A stretch of DNA of 56,111 nt from Rikenellaceae bacterium. GTDB taxonomy: Bacteria; Bacteroidota; Bacteroidia; Bacteroidales; Rikenellaceae. The notes beneath the pieces were generated by a model. The model searched no databases. It was not told the origin of the DNA and saw only the letters and a list, made by a program, of their open reading frames with translations. Below are positions 8,802-18,377 of the stretch, piece by piece; the first letter of the stretch is position 1; each line of letters begins with the position of its first letter. The stretch covers positions 1-56,111 of the forward strand of contig JAGBHC010000001.1 in NCBI GenBank assembly GCA_017935625.1. The letters run 5' to 3'. Both the position numbers and the translations under genes were made by a program.

Positions 8802-9659
8802 ATGGAACAGTTCATGATAGCGAACGGATGTGCGCTGCGGGTCAGCGACACACCCCGTCAGACCAAATTCAAACCCACCCAGACGCCCCCCACCGAGGAC
8901 AAGGGCGTCATCGTGCTGCTGCACGGCTACCTCGAATCGCTCGACGTGTGGGAGGAGTTCACCAAGTTGCTCACGCCGCAGGCCCGCGTGGTAGCCATCG
9001 ACCTGCCGGGACACGGCGTCTCCGAAGTCAAGGGCGAGGTACACACCATGGCCTTTCTGGCCGATACGCTCCGGGCGGTGCTCGACCGTCTCGGCGTGGA
9101 ACGCTGCACCGTGGTGGGACACTCCATGGGCGGCTACGTGGCTCTGGAGTTTCTGAACCGTTACCCCGAACGGGTCTCGGCGCTGGTGCTTTTCCACTCC
9201 ACCCCCAACCCCGACACGGAGGAGAAGAAAAACGACCGGCAACGGGAAATCGCCGTCATCGACTCGGGGCGCAAGGAGCTGCTCACCCACTCGGCGGAAA
9301 AAGGTTTCGCGGCCGACAACCGCAAACGGTTCGCCGACGAAATCGAGGGGCTGGCGCTCCAGATTTCGCTTACCGAGGACGAGGGCATCAAGGCCCTGCT
9401 GCGGGGCATGTGCGCCCGCGAGGACCGCAACCGGACGCTGAGCGAGAGCCAAGTGCCCCAGCTCTTCATTCTCGGGGCCAAAGACGAATACATCACCCCG
9501 CCGGTCGCCGAACGGATGACGGCCCGCCACCCGCAGGCGCAGGTGTGCATGCTCTGCGAATCGGGACACATGGGCTTCATCGAACAGCCCGCCGAGGCTG
9601 CGGCCGCCCTGCTCGGCTTCATCCCCACCGTCGGTGTCATCGCCCCGGCGGCCGAATAG
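8802..9659 (+). CDS. Alpha/beta-fold hydrolase
   Basis: A 285-residue protein of the alpha/beta hydrolase superfamily. It shows VLLHGYLES (oxyanion loop), the nucleophile elbow GHSMGG with Ser near residue 107, the acid in LGAKDEY and the catalytic His in SGHMGF near the C-terminus. There is no signal peptide, so it is cytoplasmic. Substrate unknown; ester or lactone hydrolysis is the family norm. The start at 8802 is the first ATG after the repeat block; an in-frame Met lies four residues later. It converges with the lipoprotein gene at 9666 with only 6 bp between the stops. Confidence 0.88.
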   Translation: MEQFMIANGCALRVSDTPRQTKFKPTQTPPTEDKGVIVLLHGYLESLDVWEEFTKLLTPQARVVAIDLPGHGVSEVKGEVHTMAFLADTLRAVLDRLGVERCTVVGHSMGGYVALEFLNRYPERVSALVLFHSTPNPDTEEKKNDRQREIAVIDSGRKELLTHSAEKGFAADNRKRFADEIEGLALQISLTEDEGIKALLRGMCAREDRNRTLSESQVPQLFILGAKDEYITPPVAERMTARHPQAQVCMLCESGHMGFIEQPAEAAAALLGFIPTVGVIAPAAE

Positions 9660-9665
9660 GTTCCG

Positions 9666-10661
9666 CTACTCGGCCCGCTGCCAGCTCACACGCCGGAGCA
9701 CCGCGTCGAACATATCGAAAGCATAGAAAGAGTCGCCGTCGGCACAAAGCGAACCGCTGTTTCCGGGCAGGGTCATCACCGCCTCGGGCGACAGCCCTCC
9801 CCGCCGGTAGCGGAACGTGAAGACCAGATTCGACACACCCCCGTACTTTCGTCCGCGCGTGTCGTTCATCAGCAGACAGATGCGGTCGCCGTCCGCGCAG
9901 GCGTCATTGACCGCCACCATCACGGCCCCGGCCGGCATCCGCGCCGCCTGCTCGCCGTAACTGCGCCAGCACTCGTCGAAAACCGCTCCCTGCCGGCAAT
10001 CGTAACGCTCCGTCAGCGCCCCTTTGCGCAGGTCGTAGACCTCGATGAAGGGAGCGCTGCCCGAAACCAAAGCCAGCCGGCTGTCGGGCAGGGGCAGCAC
10101 GGCGCACCCTGCGCGCGGCGTTTCGCTCTGCGCATCGTCCGGAGCGACCCGCTCCGTCACACGGCCGGAGCCCGGGTCCAGCTCTACGACGGCCCCCGCG
10201 GAGGTCGAATAATAAATCCGGCCGCCGCTCCACACGAACCGGCCGCCCGAAGGCATGTACCCCGCGGGAACGGCGACGAAGCGGCCGTACTCTCCCGCCA
10301 GCGAATAGATTTTGAACCCCGGAGCGCTCTGGTCGAGCACCGCCACGCTGTCGCCGCACGCAAAGAGCTGCGAGGCGCCCGTCAGCTCCTGCGGCCCGCG
10401 GCCGGACCGCCCGATGAAGTTGCGCAGACGCATCTCTGCGTCGAGCCGCACCGCCTGCTGGCGGCTGCGGTCGAGCATCACCACATCGTCTCCCGCCCGG
10501 TTGAGACTGAGCACCATGGGACTGAAATAGAGTCCCTCGCCCAGCGAATCCACGCTCGCTTCCTGAGTCACTTCCGCCGCTGCGGGCTGCACCTGAAGCC
10601 GGGGAGCGCCGCACGCAACCGCTGCGGCGAGCGCCCATGCCAAAATGAAATATCGGTTCAT
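9666..10661 (-). CDS. Lipoprotein with 6-bladed beta-propeller-like repeats
   Basis: About 331 residues starting at the Met at 10661 (a Met four codons earlier is possible). A lipoprotein signal ends AAVAC. The body contains GRSGRGPQELTGASQL and repeated strands of the type seen in Bacteroidota 6-bladed beta-propeller proteins of the BF3164/TolB-like group, which carry a GxGPGEF-like signature. Probably anchored to the outer membrane or on the surface. Role unknown. It is the last gene of a likely miaB - DUF3795 - lipoprotein unit, with gaps of about 42 bp. Confidence 0.7.
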   Translation of the reverse strand: MNRYFILAWALAAAVACGAPRLQVQPAAAEVTQEASVDSLGEGLYFSPMVLSLNRAGDDVVMLDRSRQQAVRLDAEMRLRNFIGRSGRGPQELTGASQLFACGDSVAVLDQSAPGFKIYSLAGEYGRFVAVPAGYMPSGGRFVWSGGRIYYSTSAGAVVELDPGSGRVTERVAPDDAQSETPRAGCAVLPLPDSRLALVSGSAPFIEVYDLRKGALTERYDCRQGAVFDECWRSYGEQAARMPAGAVMVAVNDACADGDRICLLMNDTRGRKYGGVSNLVFTFRYRRGGLSPEAVMTLPGNSGSLCADGDSFYAFDMFDAVLRRVSWQRAE

Positions 10662-10704
10662 AAGATAATGCATATCGAATCGTTTTACTATCCGGACACC
10701 CCCG

Positions 10705-11049
10705 CTATTTCCGTCTCATGGTCTGCGCCCGGCGGCGGGTCATCTCCCGGGCATACGCCTCGGCGCCGTGCTGCCTGATGTAGGCGATGCAGGCTTCGCG
10801 GTCGGAGTTGAACAGCCACCCGAACAATTTGCCGACCCAATTGGAGTAGGTCTTGCACCGGGCCACCTCCATGTCGCATGCGGCACAGCTCTCCAGCCCC
10901 TTGTCCGCGCAACAGCGCCGGATTCCGCACCAGCTCGCCCGCTCGTTCCGCCGGCATCCGGGGCACTTCCCGGTCCGGAATTTCCGGCACGCGCCGCAAT
11001 AGAGCCCGCACCGGGCTATCGCCTCTCTGTCTACAACTATCTCTTTCAT
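10705..11049 (-). CDS. DUF3795-type cysteine-rich small protein
   Basis: About 114 residues with many paired cysteines: CGLYCGACRKFRTGKCPGC near the N-terminus, then CGIRRCC and CAACDMEVARC. This pattern (CGxxCxxC...CxGC) is characteristic of DUF3795 proteins, thought to bind zinc or a metal cluster; function unknown. The Met at 11049 is preferred over the one at 11055 because AAAGAGGA then sits about 7 nt upstream instead of abutting the start. Lies 42 bp downstream of miaB. Confidence 0.8.
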   Translation of the reverse strand: MKEIVVDREAIARCGLYCGACRKFRTGKCPGCRRNERASWCGIRRCCADKGLESCAACDMEVARCKTYSNWVGKLFGWLFNSDREACIAYIRQHGAEAYAREMTRRRAQTMRRK

Positions 11050-11091
11050 AAGCATATCCTCTTTTTAAAACACTCCACGCTCCGTCTCCCG

Positions 11092-12447
11092 CTACCGGAC
11101 CTCCTCGCCGAGCAGCGTGGCCGACGAGCAGGAGGTGACCTTCACCCGCACGTAGTCGCCCGCACGGTGGTCGCCCTTGTCGAAGACTATCACCTTGTTC
11201 TGGGAGTTGCGGCCGAAAATACGGTCGGCGCTCCGCTTGGAGTCGCCCTCCACCAGCACCTCGAACACCTTGCCCACGTCGCGGCGGTTGCTCTCCAGCG
11301 AGAGTTCGTTCTGCAGATTGATGATTTCGGTCAGACGGGCGTTCTTCACCTCCTCGCCCACGTCGTCGGGCATGTGGCGGGCTGCCCGCGTACCGGGACG
11401 CTCCGAGTATTTGAACATGTAGGCGAACTCGTACCCCACCTCGCGCATCAGCGAAAGGGTCTGCCGGTGGTCCTCCTCCGTTTCGCCGCAGAAGCCGGCG
11501 ATGAGGTCGGTGGTGATGGCGCAGTCGGGCAGCAGGCGGCGGATGGCCGCAATGCGGCCGAGGTACCACTCGCGCGTGTACTTGCGGTTCATCAGCTCCA
11601 GCATGCGGGTGCTGCCCGACTGGGCGGGCAGGTGGATGCAGCGGCAGATGTTGGGCATCGAGGCCATCGTCTCCAGCAGCCGGTCGCTCATGTCCTTGGG
11701 ATGCGAGGTGGCGAAACGGACCCGCAGCAGCGGACTCACCGACGCCACGCGGCGCATCAGTTCCGGGAAATCGACCTGCCCCTCGCCGTCGGACCAGCGA
11801 TAGGAATTGACGTTCTGGCCCAGCAGGGTCACCTCGCGGTAGCCGGCGGCGAAGAGCGCTTCGGCCTCGCGCAGGATGGTGCGCGGGTCGCGGCTGCGCT
11901 CGTTGCCGCGGGTGTAGGGCACCACGCAGTAGGAGCACATGTTGTTGCATCCGCGCATGATGGCGATGAAGGCGCTCACGCCGTTTTTGTCGAGCCTCAC
12001 GGGCGCAATCTCGGCATAGGTCTCCTCGCGGCTCAGCTGCACGTTGATGCCCTTGCCCCCCTCGTCGGCCAGACGCACCAGCCGGGGCAGGTCGCGGTAG
12101 GCGTCGGGGCCCGCCACGATGTCCACCTCGCCGCGCTCGGCGAGCTGCTCCTTGAGCCGTTCGGCCATGCACCCGATGACGCCTATCAGCAGGTGGGGTT
12201 TGCCCTTGCGATAGCGCTTGAGCTCCTGAAGCCGGCCCCACACCCGCTGCTCCGCGTTGTCGCGCACCGAGCAGGTGTTGATGAGAACGACATCGGCCTG
12301 CTCGACACGTTCGGTGTAGACGAAGCCCTCGTCCTGAAGAATCGAGACCACGATTTCGCTGTCGCCCACGTTCATCTGGCAGCCGTAGGTCTCTATATAC
12401 AATTTCCGTCCCTCACCCGTAAGAGGGCGCATACGCGATATATCCAT
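11092..12447 (-). CDS. miaB: tRNA-2-methylthio-N6-dimethylallyladenosine synthase
   Basis: A 451-residue radical-SAM methylthiotransferase that adds the 2-methylthio group to i6A37 of tRNAs reading UNN codons. The N-terminal UPF0004 domain has its three cluster cysteines in YGCQMN, NTCSVR and GCMAER. The radical SAM motif CNNMCSYC is followed by [12 protein letters not shown], which is specific to MiaB rather than RimO or MtaB. The C-terminal TRAM domain follows. Start at 12447 gives the normal length. It has its own promoter at 12514. Confidence 0.97.
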   Translation of the reverse strand: MDISRMRPLTGEGRKLYIETYGCQMNVGDSEIVVSILQDEGFVYTERVEQADVVLINTCSVRDNAEQRVWGRLQELKRYRKGKPHLLIGVIGCMAERLKEQLAERGEVDIVAGPDAYRDLPRLVRLADEGGKGINVQLSREETYAEIAPVRLDKNGVSAFIAIMRGCNNMCSYCVVPYTRGNERSRDPRTILREAEALFAAGYREVTLLGQNVNSYRWSDGEGQVDFPELMRRVASVSPLLRVRFATSHPKDMSDRLLETMASMPNICRCIHLPAQSGSTRMLELMNRKYTREWYLGRIAAIRRLLPDCAITTDLIAGFCGETEEDHRQTLSLMREVGYEFAYMFKYSERPGTRAARHMPDDVGEEVKNARLTEIINLQNELSLESNRRDVGKVFEVLVEGDSKRSADRIFGRNSQNKVIVFDKGDHRAGDYVRVKVTSCSSATLLGEEVR

Positions 12448-12513
12448 TGCTTTCGTTTTATGTTCCGAATACGATTCAGGCGCCGGACTCCCGAAACCGG
12501 AAGCCGGCGCCTG

Positions 12514-12521
12514 CAAAGGTA
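12514..12521 (-). promoter_or_regulatory. Candidate -7 element of the miaB operon promoter
   Basis: Minus strand TACCTTTG matches TAnnTTTG, about 67 bp upstream of the miaB start, in an AT-rich pocket between miaB and the YitT gene. Confidence 0.65.
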
Positions 12522-12584
12522 ATAAATAATCGGGGCAATACCGCATCCGGACCGCGGCCGCGACACGCTTCCGCGCCCCGCCCG

Positions 12585-13535
12585 TCAGTTCATCTTCTCG
12601 GGAAACGCCTTGAATCCCTCGCCGTAGGTCTCGCCCGCATCGACAATCACCACGAATGCCTGGGGGTCTATCTTCATAATCCGGTCGCGCACGGTGAGAA
12701 TCTCGCGGCGGCTGACCACCAGAAAAATCATGTCCTTCTCGTTGCGGGTATACATTCCCTGACTCTTTACATAGGTGGCGCCGCGCTCCATCTCCTCGAG
12801 GATGAAGCGGCGCAGCGCTTCGTGCTTCTCGCTGATGATGAAGAGCAGCTTGTCGTTGCTGCGCACGTCTATCACCCAGTCCAGCACCTTGGCGGAGATG
12901 TAGATGGAGATGAGCGAATAGAGCGGCAAGGTGGGGTCGGCGCCGCCGAAGCCCACCAGCACGACGATATTGCACATCACCACGAACGAATCGGCCATCA
13001 TCACGCCGTTGGCGAACTTGACGTGCATGTACTTGTTGAGTAGCATGGCCACGATGTCGGTGCCGCCCGTGGTGGCCTGCATCCGCACCACCAGACCCAC
13101 GCCCGCGCCTATCAGCACGGCGCCGAAGATGCTGGCCAGGAAGAGGTTTTCGCTCAGGTCGAGGTGTCCGCCGAGCAGGGTCTGGGGAGTCTGCAACGCC
13201 ACGTCGGGATAAGAGAGGTAGGTCAGCACGAGCATGGCCGCGGGAGTGTACATGGCCGCGAAGACGGTTTTGGCCCCGAACACCCGTCCGAACACCCGGA
13301 ATCCTATCAGCAGCAGCGGGATGTCCATCATGTATCCGAACCACCCCACCTGTATCGAGGGGAAGAGGTAGTGCAGCACGATACCCATGCCGTAGACACC
13401 GCCCGGGGTGATGTTGTAGGGGTTCATGAAATAGACGAAACCGGCCGCCATGACGGTGCATCCGAGCAAAATGGTCAGCCACGGCTTCCAGAACGAGAAC
13501 GAACGGAGTTCCCTGCCGAGAGTTTTGAAATCCAT
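12585..13535 (-). CDS. YitT family integral membrane protein (DUF2179 C-terminus)
   Basis: A 316-residue protein. Five or so hydrophobic helices fill residues 20-220 with the family motif [14 protein letters not shown] and later [15 protein letters not shown] soluble DUF2179 domain follows ([26 protein letters not shown]...[19 protein letters not shown]). YitT proteins are widespread, proposed transporters or sensors without a settled function. Starting at the Met at 13535 excludes a low-complexity upstream extension. It is driven by a near-perfect promoter at 13648-13678 and is transcribed separately from miaB. Confidence 0.9.
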   Translation of the reverse strand: MDFKTLGRELRSFSFWKPWLTILLGCTVMAAGFVYFMNPYNITPGGVYGMGIVLHYLFPSIQVGWFGYMMDIPLLLIGFRVFGRVFGAKTVFAAMYTPAAMLVLTYLSYPDVALQTPQTLLGGHLDLSENLFLASIFGAVLIGAGVGLVVRMQATTGGTDIVAMLLNKYMHVKFANGVMMADSFVVMCNIVVLVGFGGADPTLPLYSLISIYISAKVLDWVIDVRSNDKLLFIISEKHEALRRFILEEMERGATYVKSQGMYTRNEKDMIFLVVSRREILTVRDRIMKIDPQAFVVIVDAGETYGEGFKAFPEKMN

Positions 13536-13647
13536 AGAAGAGAGTCTCTGAAAAAAATTATCCGGTGCTTCTCCTGCCGGGAAACACCCTACCGGTGCGG
13601 GAGCGGACCGACGGAGCGGCCCCGCCCGCATTTGTCAAAAATTGCAA

Positions 13648-13678
13648 CAAAAGTAAAAAATTCTGTTATTTTTTCAAA
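13648..13678 (-). promoter_or_regulatory. Bacteroidota-type promoter of the YitT gene
   Basis: On the minus strand: -33 TTTG (13675-13678), 19-bp spacer, -7 TACTTTTG (13648-13655). The predicted leader is about 100 nt. The 13536-13921 gap is AT-rich and holds only this and the divergent blaI promoter. Confidence 0.8.
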
Positions 13679-13833
13679 ACCGGAAACCTCTTTTTTACGA
13701 AAAATTTCTGACACGAAAAACCCGCCCTCAGATACCCCAGAGCGGTTTTTTCGCCGTTTCGGCCCCGAAAAAATCCCGCAGCGCCCGCTTTTCGCCCGAA
13801 AAAAGAGGAAAAATAAAAAATAAAGACAAAAAA

Positions 13834-13865
13834 TTTGCGAGACAAAGAGGATAGTTCTATATTTG
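13834..13865 (+). promoter_or_regulatory. Bacteroidota-type promoter of the blaI-blaR1-like pair
   Basis: -33 TTTG (13834-13837), 20-bp spacer, -7 TATATTTG (13858-13865). A dyad overlaps the 3' edge of the -7 box (see 13862-13876). Confidence 0.8.
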
Positions 13866-13876
13866 TTCGGAACAAA
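13862..13876. promoter_or_regulatory. Candidate BlaI-family operator overlapping the -7 box
   Basis: Perfect 7-1-7 dyad TTTGTTC-G-GAACAAA that includes the TTTG of the -7 element. It is placed where a bound repressor would block initiation, immediately upstream of a BlaI-type repressor gene. That the dyad is the BlaI site is inference; it does not match the staphylococcal bla/mec operator sequence. Confidence 0.5.
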
Positions 13877-13921
13877 ACCCTCCAAAACAAGTAAAACTAA
13901 AATTCCAACACAGTCGAACAC

Positions 13922-14314
13922 ATGGCAAGGAGTAAAACGAAAAACAAACTGGAGCTAACAAAAGCCGAGCAGGAAATCATGCAGTTGATTTGGGCCAAAG
14001 GCCGTGTATTGATACACGACATTCTGGCGGACATGCCCGAACCCAAGCCCGCTTACAACACAGTCTCCACGTTCGTGCGCATTCTGGAAAAGAAAGGTTT
14101 CGTCAATCACAAGGCATACGGTAAAACTTACGAGTATTTCCCCGTCGTAGACCGCGAGGAGTACACCAGCCACTATATGAACACCGTCCTGAAGAACTTC
14201 TTCAACGGTTCCGTCAGTCAGATGATGTCGTTCTTCTCGCAGAAAGAGCAGATTTCGGTGAGCGAAGCCGACGAAATCATCGAACTGATGAAATCGTCCA
14301 AAAACCAGCAGTAA
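13922..14314 (+). CDS. BlaI/MecI/CopY family transcriptional repressor
   Basis: A 130-residue protein with the family's winged-helix N-terminus (LTKAEQEIMQLIWAKGRVLIHDILADM, then PAYNTVSTFVRILEKKGFVNHKAYGKTYEYFPVV) and the helical dimerisation tail. The proteolytic cleavage site used by BlaR1/MecR1 lies in that tail in the staphylococcal proteins. The next gene encodes an M56 zinc protease, the standard antirepressor partner. No beta-lactamase gene is near, so the regulon is unknown; autoregulation through the dyad at 13862 is likely. Confidence 0.93.
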   Translation: MARSKTKNKLELTKAEQEIMQLIWAKGRVLIHDILADMPEPKPAYNTVSTFVRILEKKGFVNHKAYGKTYEYFPVVDREEYTSHYMNTVLKNFFNGSVSQMMSFFSQKEQISVSEADEIIELMKSSKNQQ

Positions 14315-14391
14315 GGCCGCCGGGGCGGCATGGCCCCGGAACACACGGCGCCCGGCCAGGGTTTCATGATTTTATGCAAACGAGGGTTTTA

Positions 14392-14412
14392 TGCACTCCC
14401 GACAAGAGTGCA
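14392..14412 (+). terminator. Intercistronic hairpin between repressor and protease genes
   Basis: Perfect 7-bp stem TGCACTC/GAGTGCA with a 7-nt loop. A T-run begins only 7 nt after the stem, so it may attenuate rather than end transcription, giving less protease than repressor. Confidence 0.4.
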
Positions 14413-14451
14413 GCGAGAATTTTTTGTCTCAACCCAAAAAACGAAACGATA

Positions 14452-15645
14452 ATGAAAGAAATCTGCATCTATCTGACCGAAAGCATCCTTTTCGCCGGAA
14501 TATCGCTGCTGCTTTATAAGACGGCCATCGAAAGCCGCTTCTCGTTCCGCTCCTGCCGCCGCTATCTGGTGGGCGCCGCCCTGCTGTCGGTCATCATGCC
14601 GGCATGCAAAATCCCGATATGGCCGGGCGAGGTGATTTACTACACCGCCGGCCAGAGCCCTGCGGCCGGAACGGCCGCTTCCGCCGCACCCGCCGTTCCG
14701 GGCCTCTGCATCGCCTGCTACCTGGCCGTCACGGCCGTCATACTGACCATGCTGTGCGCCGGTCTCTGCCGCATCCTCCGTCTCAGGAAAAACGCCAGCA
14801 TCGAACATCACGGAACCTACCGCATCATCGAGAATCCCCGGGTCTCGGCCCCCTTCTCCTTCTTCGCAGACATCTTCCTCGGTCCGGACTACTGCGCCGA
14901 CGAACGCCGGCACATCGTCGAACACGAATGCAGCCATATCCGTCACCGCCACACGGCCGAAAAGCTCGTCATGGACCTGCTGCGCGCCCTGCTGTGGATA
15001 AATCCGTGCCTGTGGATGCTCCGCCGCAAACTCTCCGAAGTCCATGAGTACGAAGCCGACCGCGACGCCCTCGACTCGGGATGCGACGCCGAGCAGTATC
15101 GCGTGACGATTTTCCGGCACCTGTTCGGAGTCGAACCCGAAATGGCCGCCAGCGGACTGCGCGGAACCCTGACCAAGAAACGATTCGTCATGATGAATCG
15201 CCGGACCGACCGGCGCACGCCGCGGGTGCGCCAGGCCCTGGTGGGACTGGCTCTGGTCGTCCTCTCGGTTTCGGTCTCCTTCTCCGCCGGCTCGCCCCGA
15301 TACCTGCCGCACCCCCAGCAGCCGGACGCCCCGGAGCTGGACTACGTTTTCACCCAGGAAGATGAGATAACAGAGGACTCCGCACGGCAATCCGAACCGA
15401 AGGGAGCAATCGACGAGGAGGTGATTTTCGTCGTCAAGCCGAAAACCGAGAGGACGGAGAACGTCGTGCGTTCCGCGACGGGCCACCTCAGGAAAACGGC
15501 CCTGGCGGCGCCCGATACCCGGTCCGCCTCCGCCGAGCCATCCGAGAAAAACAACTATCCCGCCCAATTCGTCGGCCAGTGGACCCTGACCGAATCGTGG
15601 TCCGGAAACAGCTCCGCAACCCTGCCCGCAGGACACATCGGATAG
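14452..15645 (+). CDS. BlaR1/MecR1-type M56 membrane metalloprotease
   Basis: A 397-residue protein with hydrophobic helices near residues 10-25, 35-50 and 85-108. The zinc motif HECSH is at 158-162 with the third ligand in EYEADRDA near 200-206. Another helix lies near 270-292, then a periplasmic tail rich in charged and small residues. M56 proteases sense an envelope signal and cleave the partner BlaI repressor. The tail has neither a penicillin-binding domain (as in BlaR1) nor a clear TonB domain (as in many Bacteroidota homologues), so the signal is unlikely to be beta-lactam acylation of this protein. The ATG at 14452 is preferred to an in-frame one at 14374 lying in the hairpin region. 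Confidence 0.88.
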   Translation: MKEICIYLTESILFAGISLLLYKTAIESRFSFRSCRRYLVGAALLSVIMPACKIPIWPGEVIYYTAGQSPAAGTAASAAPAVPGLCIACYLAVTAVILTMLCAGLCRILRLRKNASIEHHGTYRIIENPRVSAPFSFFADIFLGPDYCADERRHIVEHECSHIRHRHTAEKLVMDLLRALLWINPCLWMLRRKLSEVHEYEADRDALDSGCDAEQYRVTIFRHLFGVEPEMAASGLRGTLTKKRFVMMNRRTDRRTPRVRQALVGLALVVLSVSVSFSAGSPRYLPHPQQPDAPELDYVFTQEDEITEDSARQSEPKGAIDEEVIFVVKPKTERTENVVRSATGHLRKTALAAPDTRSASAEPSEKNNYPAQFVGQWTLTESWSGNSSATLPAGHIG

Positions 15646-15695
15646 TAGGAGGCAGACCGGGCAGTCTCCGGCGGAACAAGTTCCCGCACCGGAGG

Positions 15696-15727
15696 TTTGC
15701 AATTCTCGCCCGTTTGTCGTATATTTG
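15696..15727 (+). promoter_or_regulatory. Bacteroidota-type promoter of plsY
   Basis: -33 TTTG (15696-15699), 20-bp spacer, -7 TATATTTG (15720-15727), about 21 bp before the plsY start. Confidence 0.8.
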
Positions 15728-15748
15728 TATCCTACTTAAACCTTTGTC

Positions 15749-16495
15749 ATGATTCTTTTAAGCATCATTCTGATTGTCGTTGCCTATCTGCTCGGCTCCA
15801 TTCCGAGCGCCGTATGGATAGGCAAGAAATATTACGGTATCGACATCCGCGAACACGGCAGCCACAACGCCGGAACCACCAACATGCTGCGGGTGCTGGG
15901 ACGCCGGGCCGCCCTGCCGGTCTTCGTTATCGACGTCTTCAAGGGATTCGTAGCCGTCACCACGGCCGACCTGTGGCTCTACATCGAGCCCAACGACACG
16001 TTCAACGTCTACAATCTCAAAATCGCACTCGTCTTCGCCGCCGTGCTGGGACACATCTTTCCCCTCTTCGCCGGTTTCAAGGGCGGCAAGGGCGTGGCCA
16101 CGCTGGCCGGAGCCGTGCTGGGGGTCTATCCGCCGGCCGTGCTGCTCTGCCTGGCCGTGTGGGTGGTCGTCCTCATGGCTTCGCACTACGTGTCGCTGAG
16201 CTCGATGATTGCCGGGTGCATGTTTCCCGTCTTCATCCTCATGTTCCCGAAAACCAACGGCAGCATTCCGCTCGTCGTCTTTTCGTGCGTGATTGCCGTG
16301 CTGCTCGTACTCACCCACCGCAAGAACATCGCCAGGCTGCGTGCCGGCACCGAATCCAAAATCTACATCTGGAATCCCCGGCGCGTCAAGCTCCAGGAGA
16401 TACGCCGCCAGCGGGCCGCCGGACAGCCCGACACGCAAACGCCGCAACACGCCCCGCAGACGACCGCTCCCGCCGACCGGACGCCCCGGGAGTAA
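15749..16495 (+). CDS. plsY: Acyl-phosphate:glycerol-3-phosphate acyltransferase
   Basis: A 248-residue inner-membrane enzyme that makes lysophosphatidic acid from acyl-phosphate and glycerol-3-phosphate, the first step of phospholipid synthesis. The three PlsY motifs are visible: LGSIPSA near residues 14-20, HGSHNAGTTNMLRVLG near 36-51, and GHIFPLFAGFKGGKGVAT near 106-123. About five membrane segments. The C-terminal ~35 residues are a polar, Pro/Arg/Thr-rich extension beyond the usual ~200-210 aa. The acyl-CoA ligase gene follows after 120 bp. Confidence 0.95.
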   Translation: MILLSIILIVVAYLLGSIPSAVWIGKKYYGIDIREHGSHNAGTTNMLRVLGRRAALPVFVIDVFKGFVAVTTADLWLYIEPNDTFNVYNLKIALVFAAVLGHIFPLFAGFKGGKGVATLAGAVLGVYPPAVLLCLAVWVVVLMASHYVSLSSMIAGCMFPVFILMFPKTNGSIPLVVFSCVIAVLLVLTHRKNIARLRAGTESKIYIWNPRRVKLQEIRRQRAAGQPDTQTPQHAPQTTAPADRTPRE

Positions 16496-16615
16496 GACGC
16501 CGGCATCTCCGCACGCCTCCCTGCGTCCGGGGTATGTATTTTGCCCCTCTCTTCCCGCAACACATCCGCCGGCGCCATCCGTGGGCGACGCAACGGAACA
16601 AAAAAAAAGACGATT

Positions 16616-18277
16616 ATGCTGCAAGACAACCTGATAAAGATATACGAGAAGTGCTTCCGCGAGAACCTCGCCCTGCCGGCACTGACCGACTACTTCAAAA
16701 AGGAGACCTTCTCCTATTACGACATGGCCAAGGAGATTGCCAAGCTCCACCTGCTGCTGCGCGAGGCGCACATTGGGCAGGGCGACAAAATCGCCCTCAT
16801 CGGCCGCAACAACCCCCGGTGGTGCATCTGCTATCTGGCGACCATCACCTACGGAGCCGTCATCGTCCCCATCCTCCAGGACTTCAACGCCAACGACATC
16901 CGGCACATCATCAACCACTCCGACAGCCGCCTGCTGTTTCTGGGCGACAACTTCTGGGACCTCATCGACCCCGAACAAATCGAGCAGGTCGAGGCGGTCT
17001 TTTCGCTCACCGACTACCACTGCATCTACGAGCGCACCGGCACCCGGCTGACCCGCTTCCAGGAGGAGCGCGACAAACGCTACCGGGCCCGCTACAAACG
17101 CGGATTCTCGGCCAAAGACATCTCCTATCCGGAGGTGCCCAACGACCAGGTCGTCCTGCTCAACTACACCTCCGGCACCACCGGTTACAGCAAAGGGGTG
17201 ATGCTGACGTGCAACAACCTGACGGGCAACGTGATATTCGCCCTCGACCAGAACATTTTCGGACCCGGCATCCGCATCCTCTCCTTCCTGCCGCTGGCCC
17301 ACGCCTACGGATGCGCGTTCGACTTCCTCTCTCCCATCGCCATCGGCGCCCACATCACCCTGCTGGGACGCATCCCCTCGCCGAAGATTCTCATGGAGGC
17401 GATGGGCGAAGTGAAACCCCACATCATCTGCTGCGTGCCGCTGATTCTCGAGAAAATCTATCGCAAACAGATACTCCCCATGCTCGACAAGCGGGTGATG
17501 AAGATGGCCCTGCGCCTGCCGCTGCTCGACACCACCATCTACGCCCAGATGCGCCGCAAGCTGCTGGCCGCATTCGGCGGCGAGGTGGAGATGTTCATCG
17601 TGGGCGGCGCTCCGATGAACGAAGAGACCGAGGAGTTCCTGCTCAAAATCAAGTTCCCGCTCACCATCGGCTACGGCATGACCGAATGCGCCCCCATCGT
17701 CAGCTACTCCCACTGGACGGAGTTCAAGGCGGGCTCCTGCGGCCGCTACTTCAGCAAACACCTCGAACTGAAGATAGACTCGCCCGACCCCGAACGGGTG
17801 GCCGGCGAAATCATCCTGCGCGGCGAACACGTCATGAAGGGATACTACAAGAACGAACAGACCACCGCCGAAGTGCTCGACGCCGACGGCTGGCTCCACA
17901 CGGGCGACATGGGCACCCTGGATGCCGACGGAACGCTCTACATCCGCGGCCGCAGCAAGACCATGATACTCGGCCCCAGCGGACAGAACATCTACCCCGA
18001 AGAGGTGGAGGCCAAACTCAACACCCTCTACTGCGTGCTCGAGTCGCTGGTGGTGGAGCGCGACGGCAAGCTGGTGGGACTGGTGGTGCCTGACTACGAA
18101 CAGGCCGACAACGACGGCATCTCGACCGGCGAGCTGCCCGAACTGATGAAACGCAACCTGGCCGAACTCAACGGCATGGTGGCCTCCTACGAGCAGCTTT
18201 CGCAGCTAATCATCTACCCCACCGAGTTCGAAAAGACCCCCAAGCGCAGCATCAAGCGCTATCTCTACTCGCTTTAA
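16616..18277 (+). CDS. AMP-forming long-chain acyl-CoA synthetase-like ligase
   Basis: A 553-residue ANL-superfamily enzyme. The P-loop LNYTSGTTGYSKGVMLT is at about residues 180-196, followed by YGMTECAP (A5), GWLHTGDMG (A7) and RSKTMI (A8) with KRSIKRYLY (A10 lysine region) at the C-terminus. It likely activates fatty acids to acyl-AMP/CoA; closely following plsY suggests use of exogenous or recycled fatty acids in phospholipid synthesis, which is inference. Start at 16616 (MLQDN) is chosen because the conserved N-terminus begins there. Its 3' region holds the long tandem repeat array. Confidence 0.9.
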   Translation: MLQDNLIKIYEKCFRENLALPALTDYFKKETFSYYDMAKEIAKLHLLLREAHIGQGDKIALIGRNNPRWCICYLATITYGAVIVPILQDFNANDIRHIINHSDSRLLFLGDNFWDLIDPEQIEQVEAVFSLTDYHCIYERTGTRLTRFQEERDKRYRARYKRGFSAKDISYPEVPNDQVVLLNYTSGTTGYSKGVMLTCNNLTGNVIFALDQNIFGPGIRILSFLPLAHAYGCAFDFLSPIAIGAHITLLGRIPSPKILMEAMGEVKPHIICCVPLILEKIYRKQILPMLDKRVMKMALRLPLLDTTIYAQMRRKLLAAFGGEVEMFIVGGAPMNEETEEFLLKIKFPLTIGYGMTECAPIVSYSHWTEFKAGSCGRYFSKHLELKIDSPDPERVAGEIILRGEHVMKGYYKNEQTTAEVLDADGWLHTGDMGTLDADGTLYIRGRSKTMILGPSGQNIYPEEVEAKLNTLYCVLESLVVERDGKLVGLVVPDYEQADNDGISTGELPELMKRNLAELNGMVASYEQLSQLIIYPTEFEKTPKRSIKRYLYSL

Positions 18278-18377
18278 CGCCGTTCCTCTCAGCGGAATCG
18301 CCCATCCTCCGCGGCCCCTACCCGCCGGCGACGCACTCCGCCGCCGATGCCGCGGCCGGGACAAGCACCACCCCCCA

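Noticed and set aside
14452..15645. Beta-lactam sensor BlaR1 in the strict sense
   Set aside because: The C-terminal tail is too short and lacks a penicillin-binding domain, and no beta-lactamase gene is nearby.
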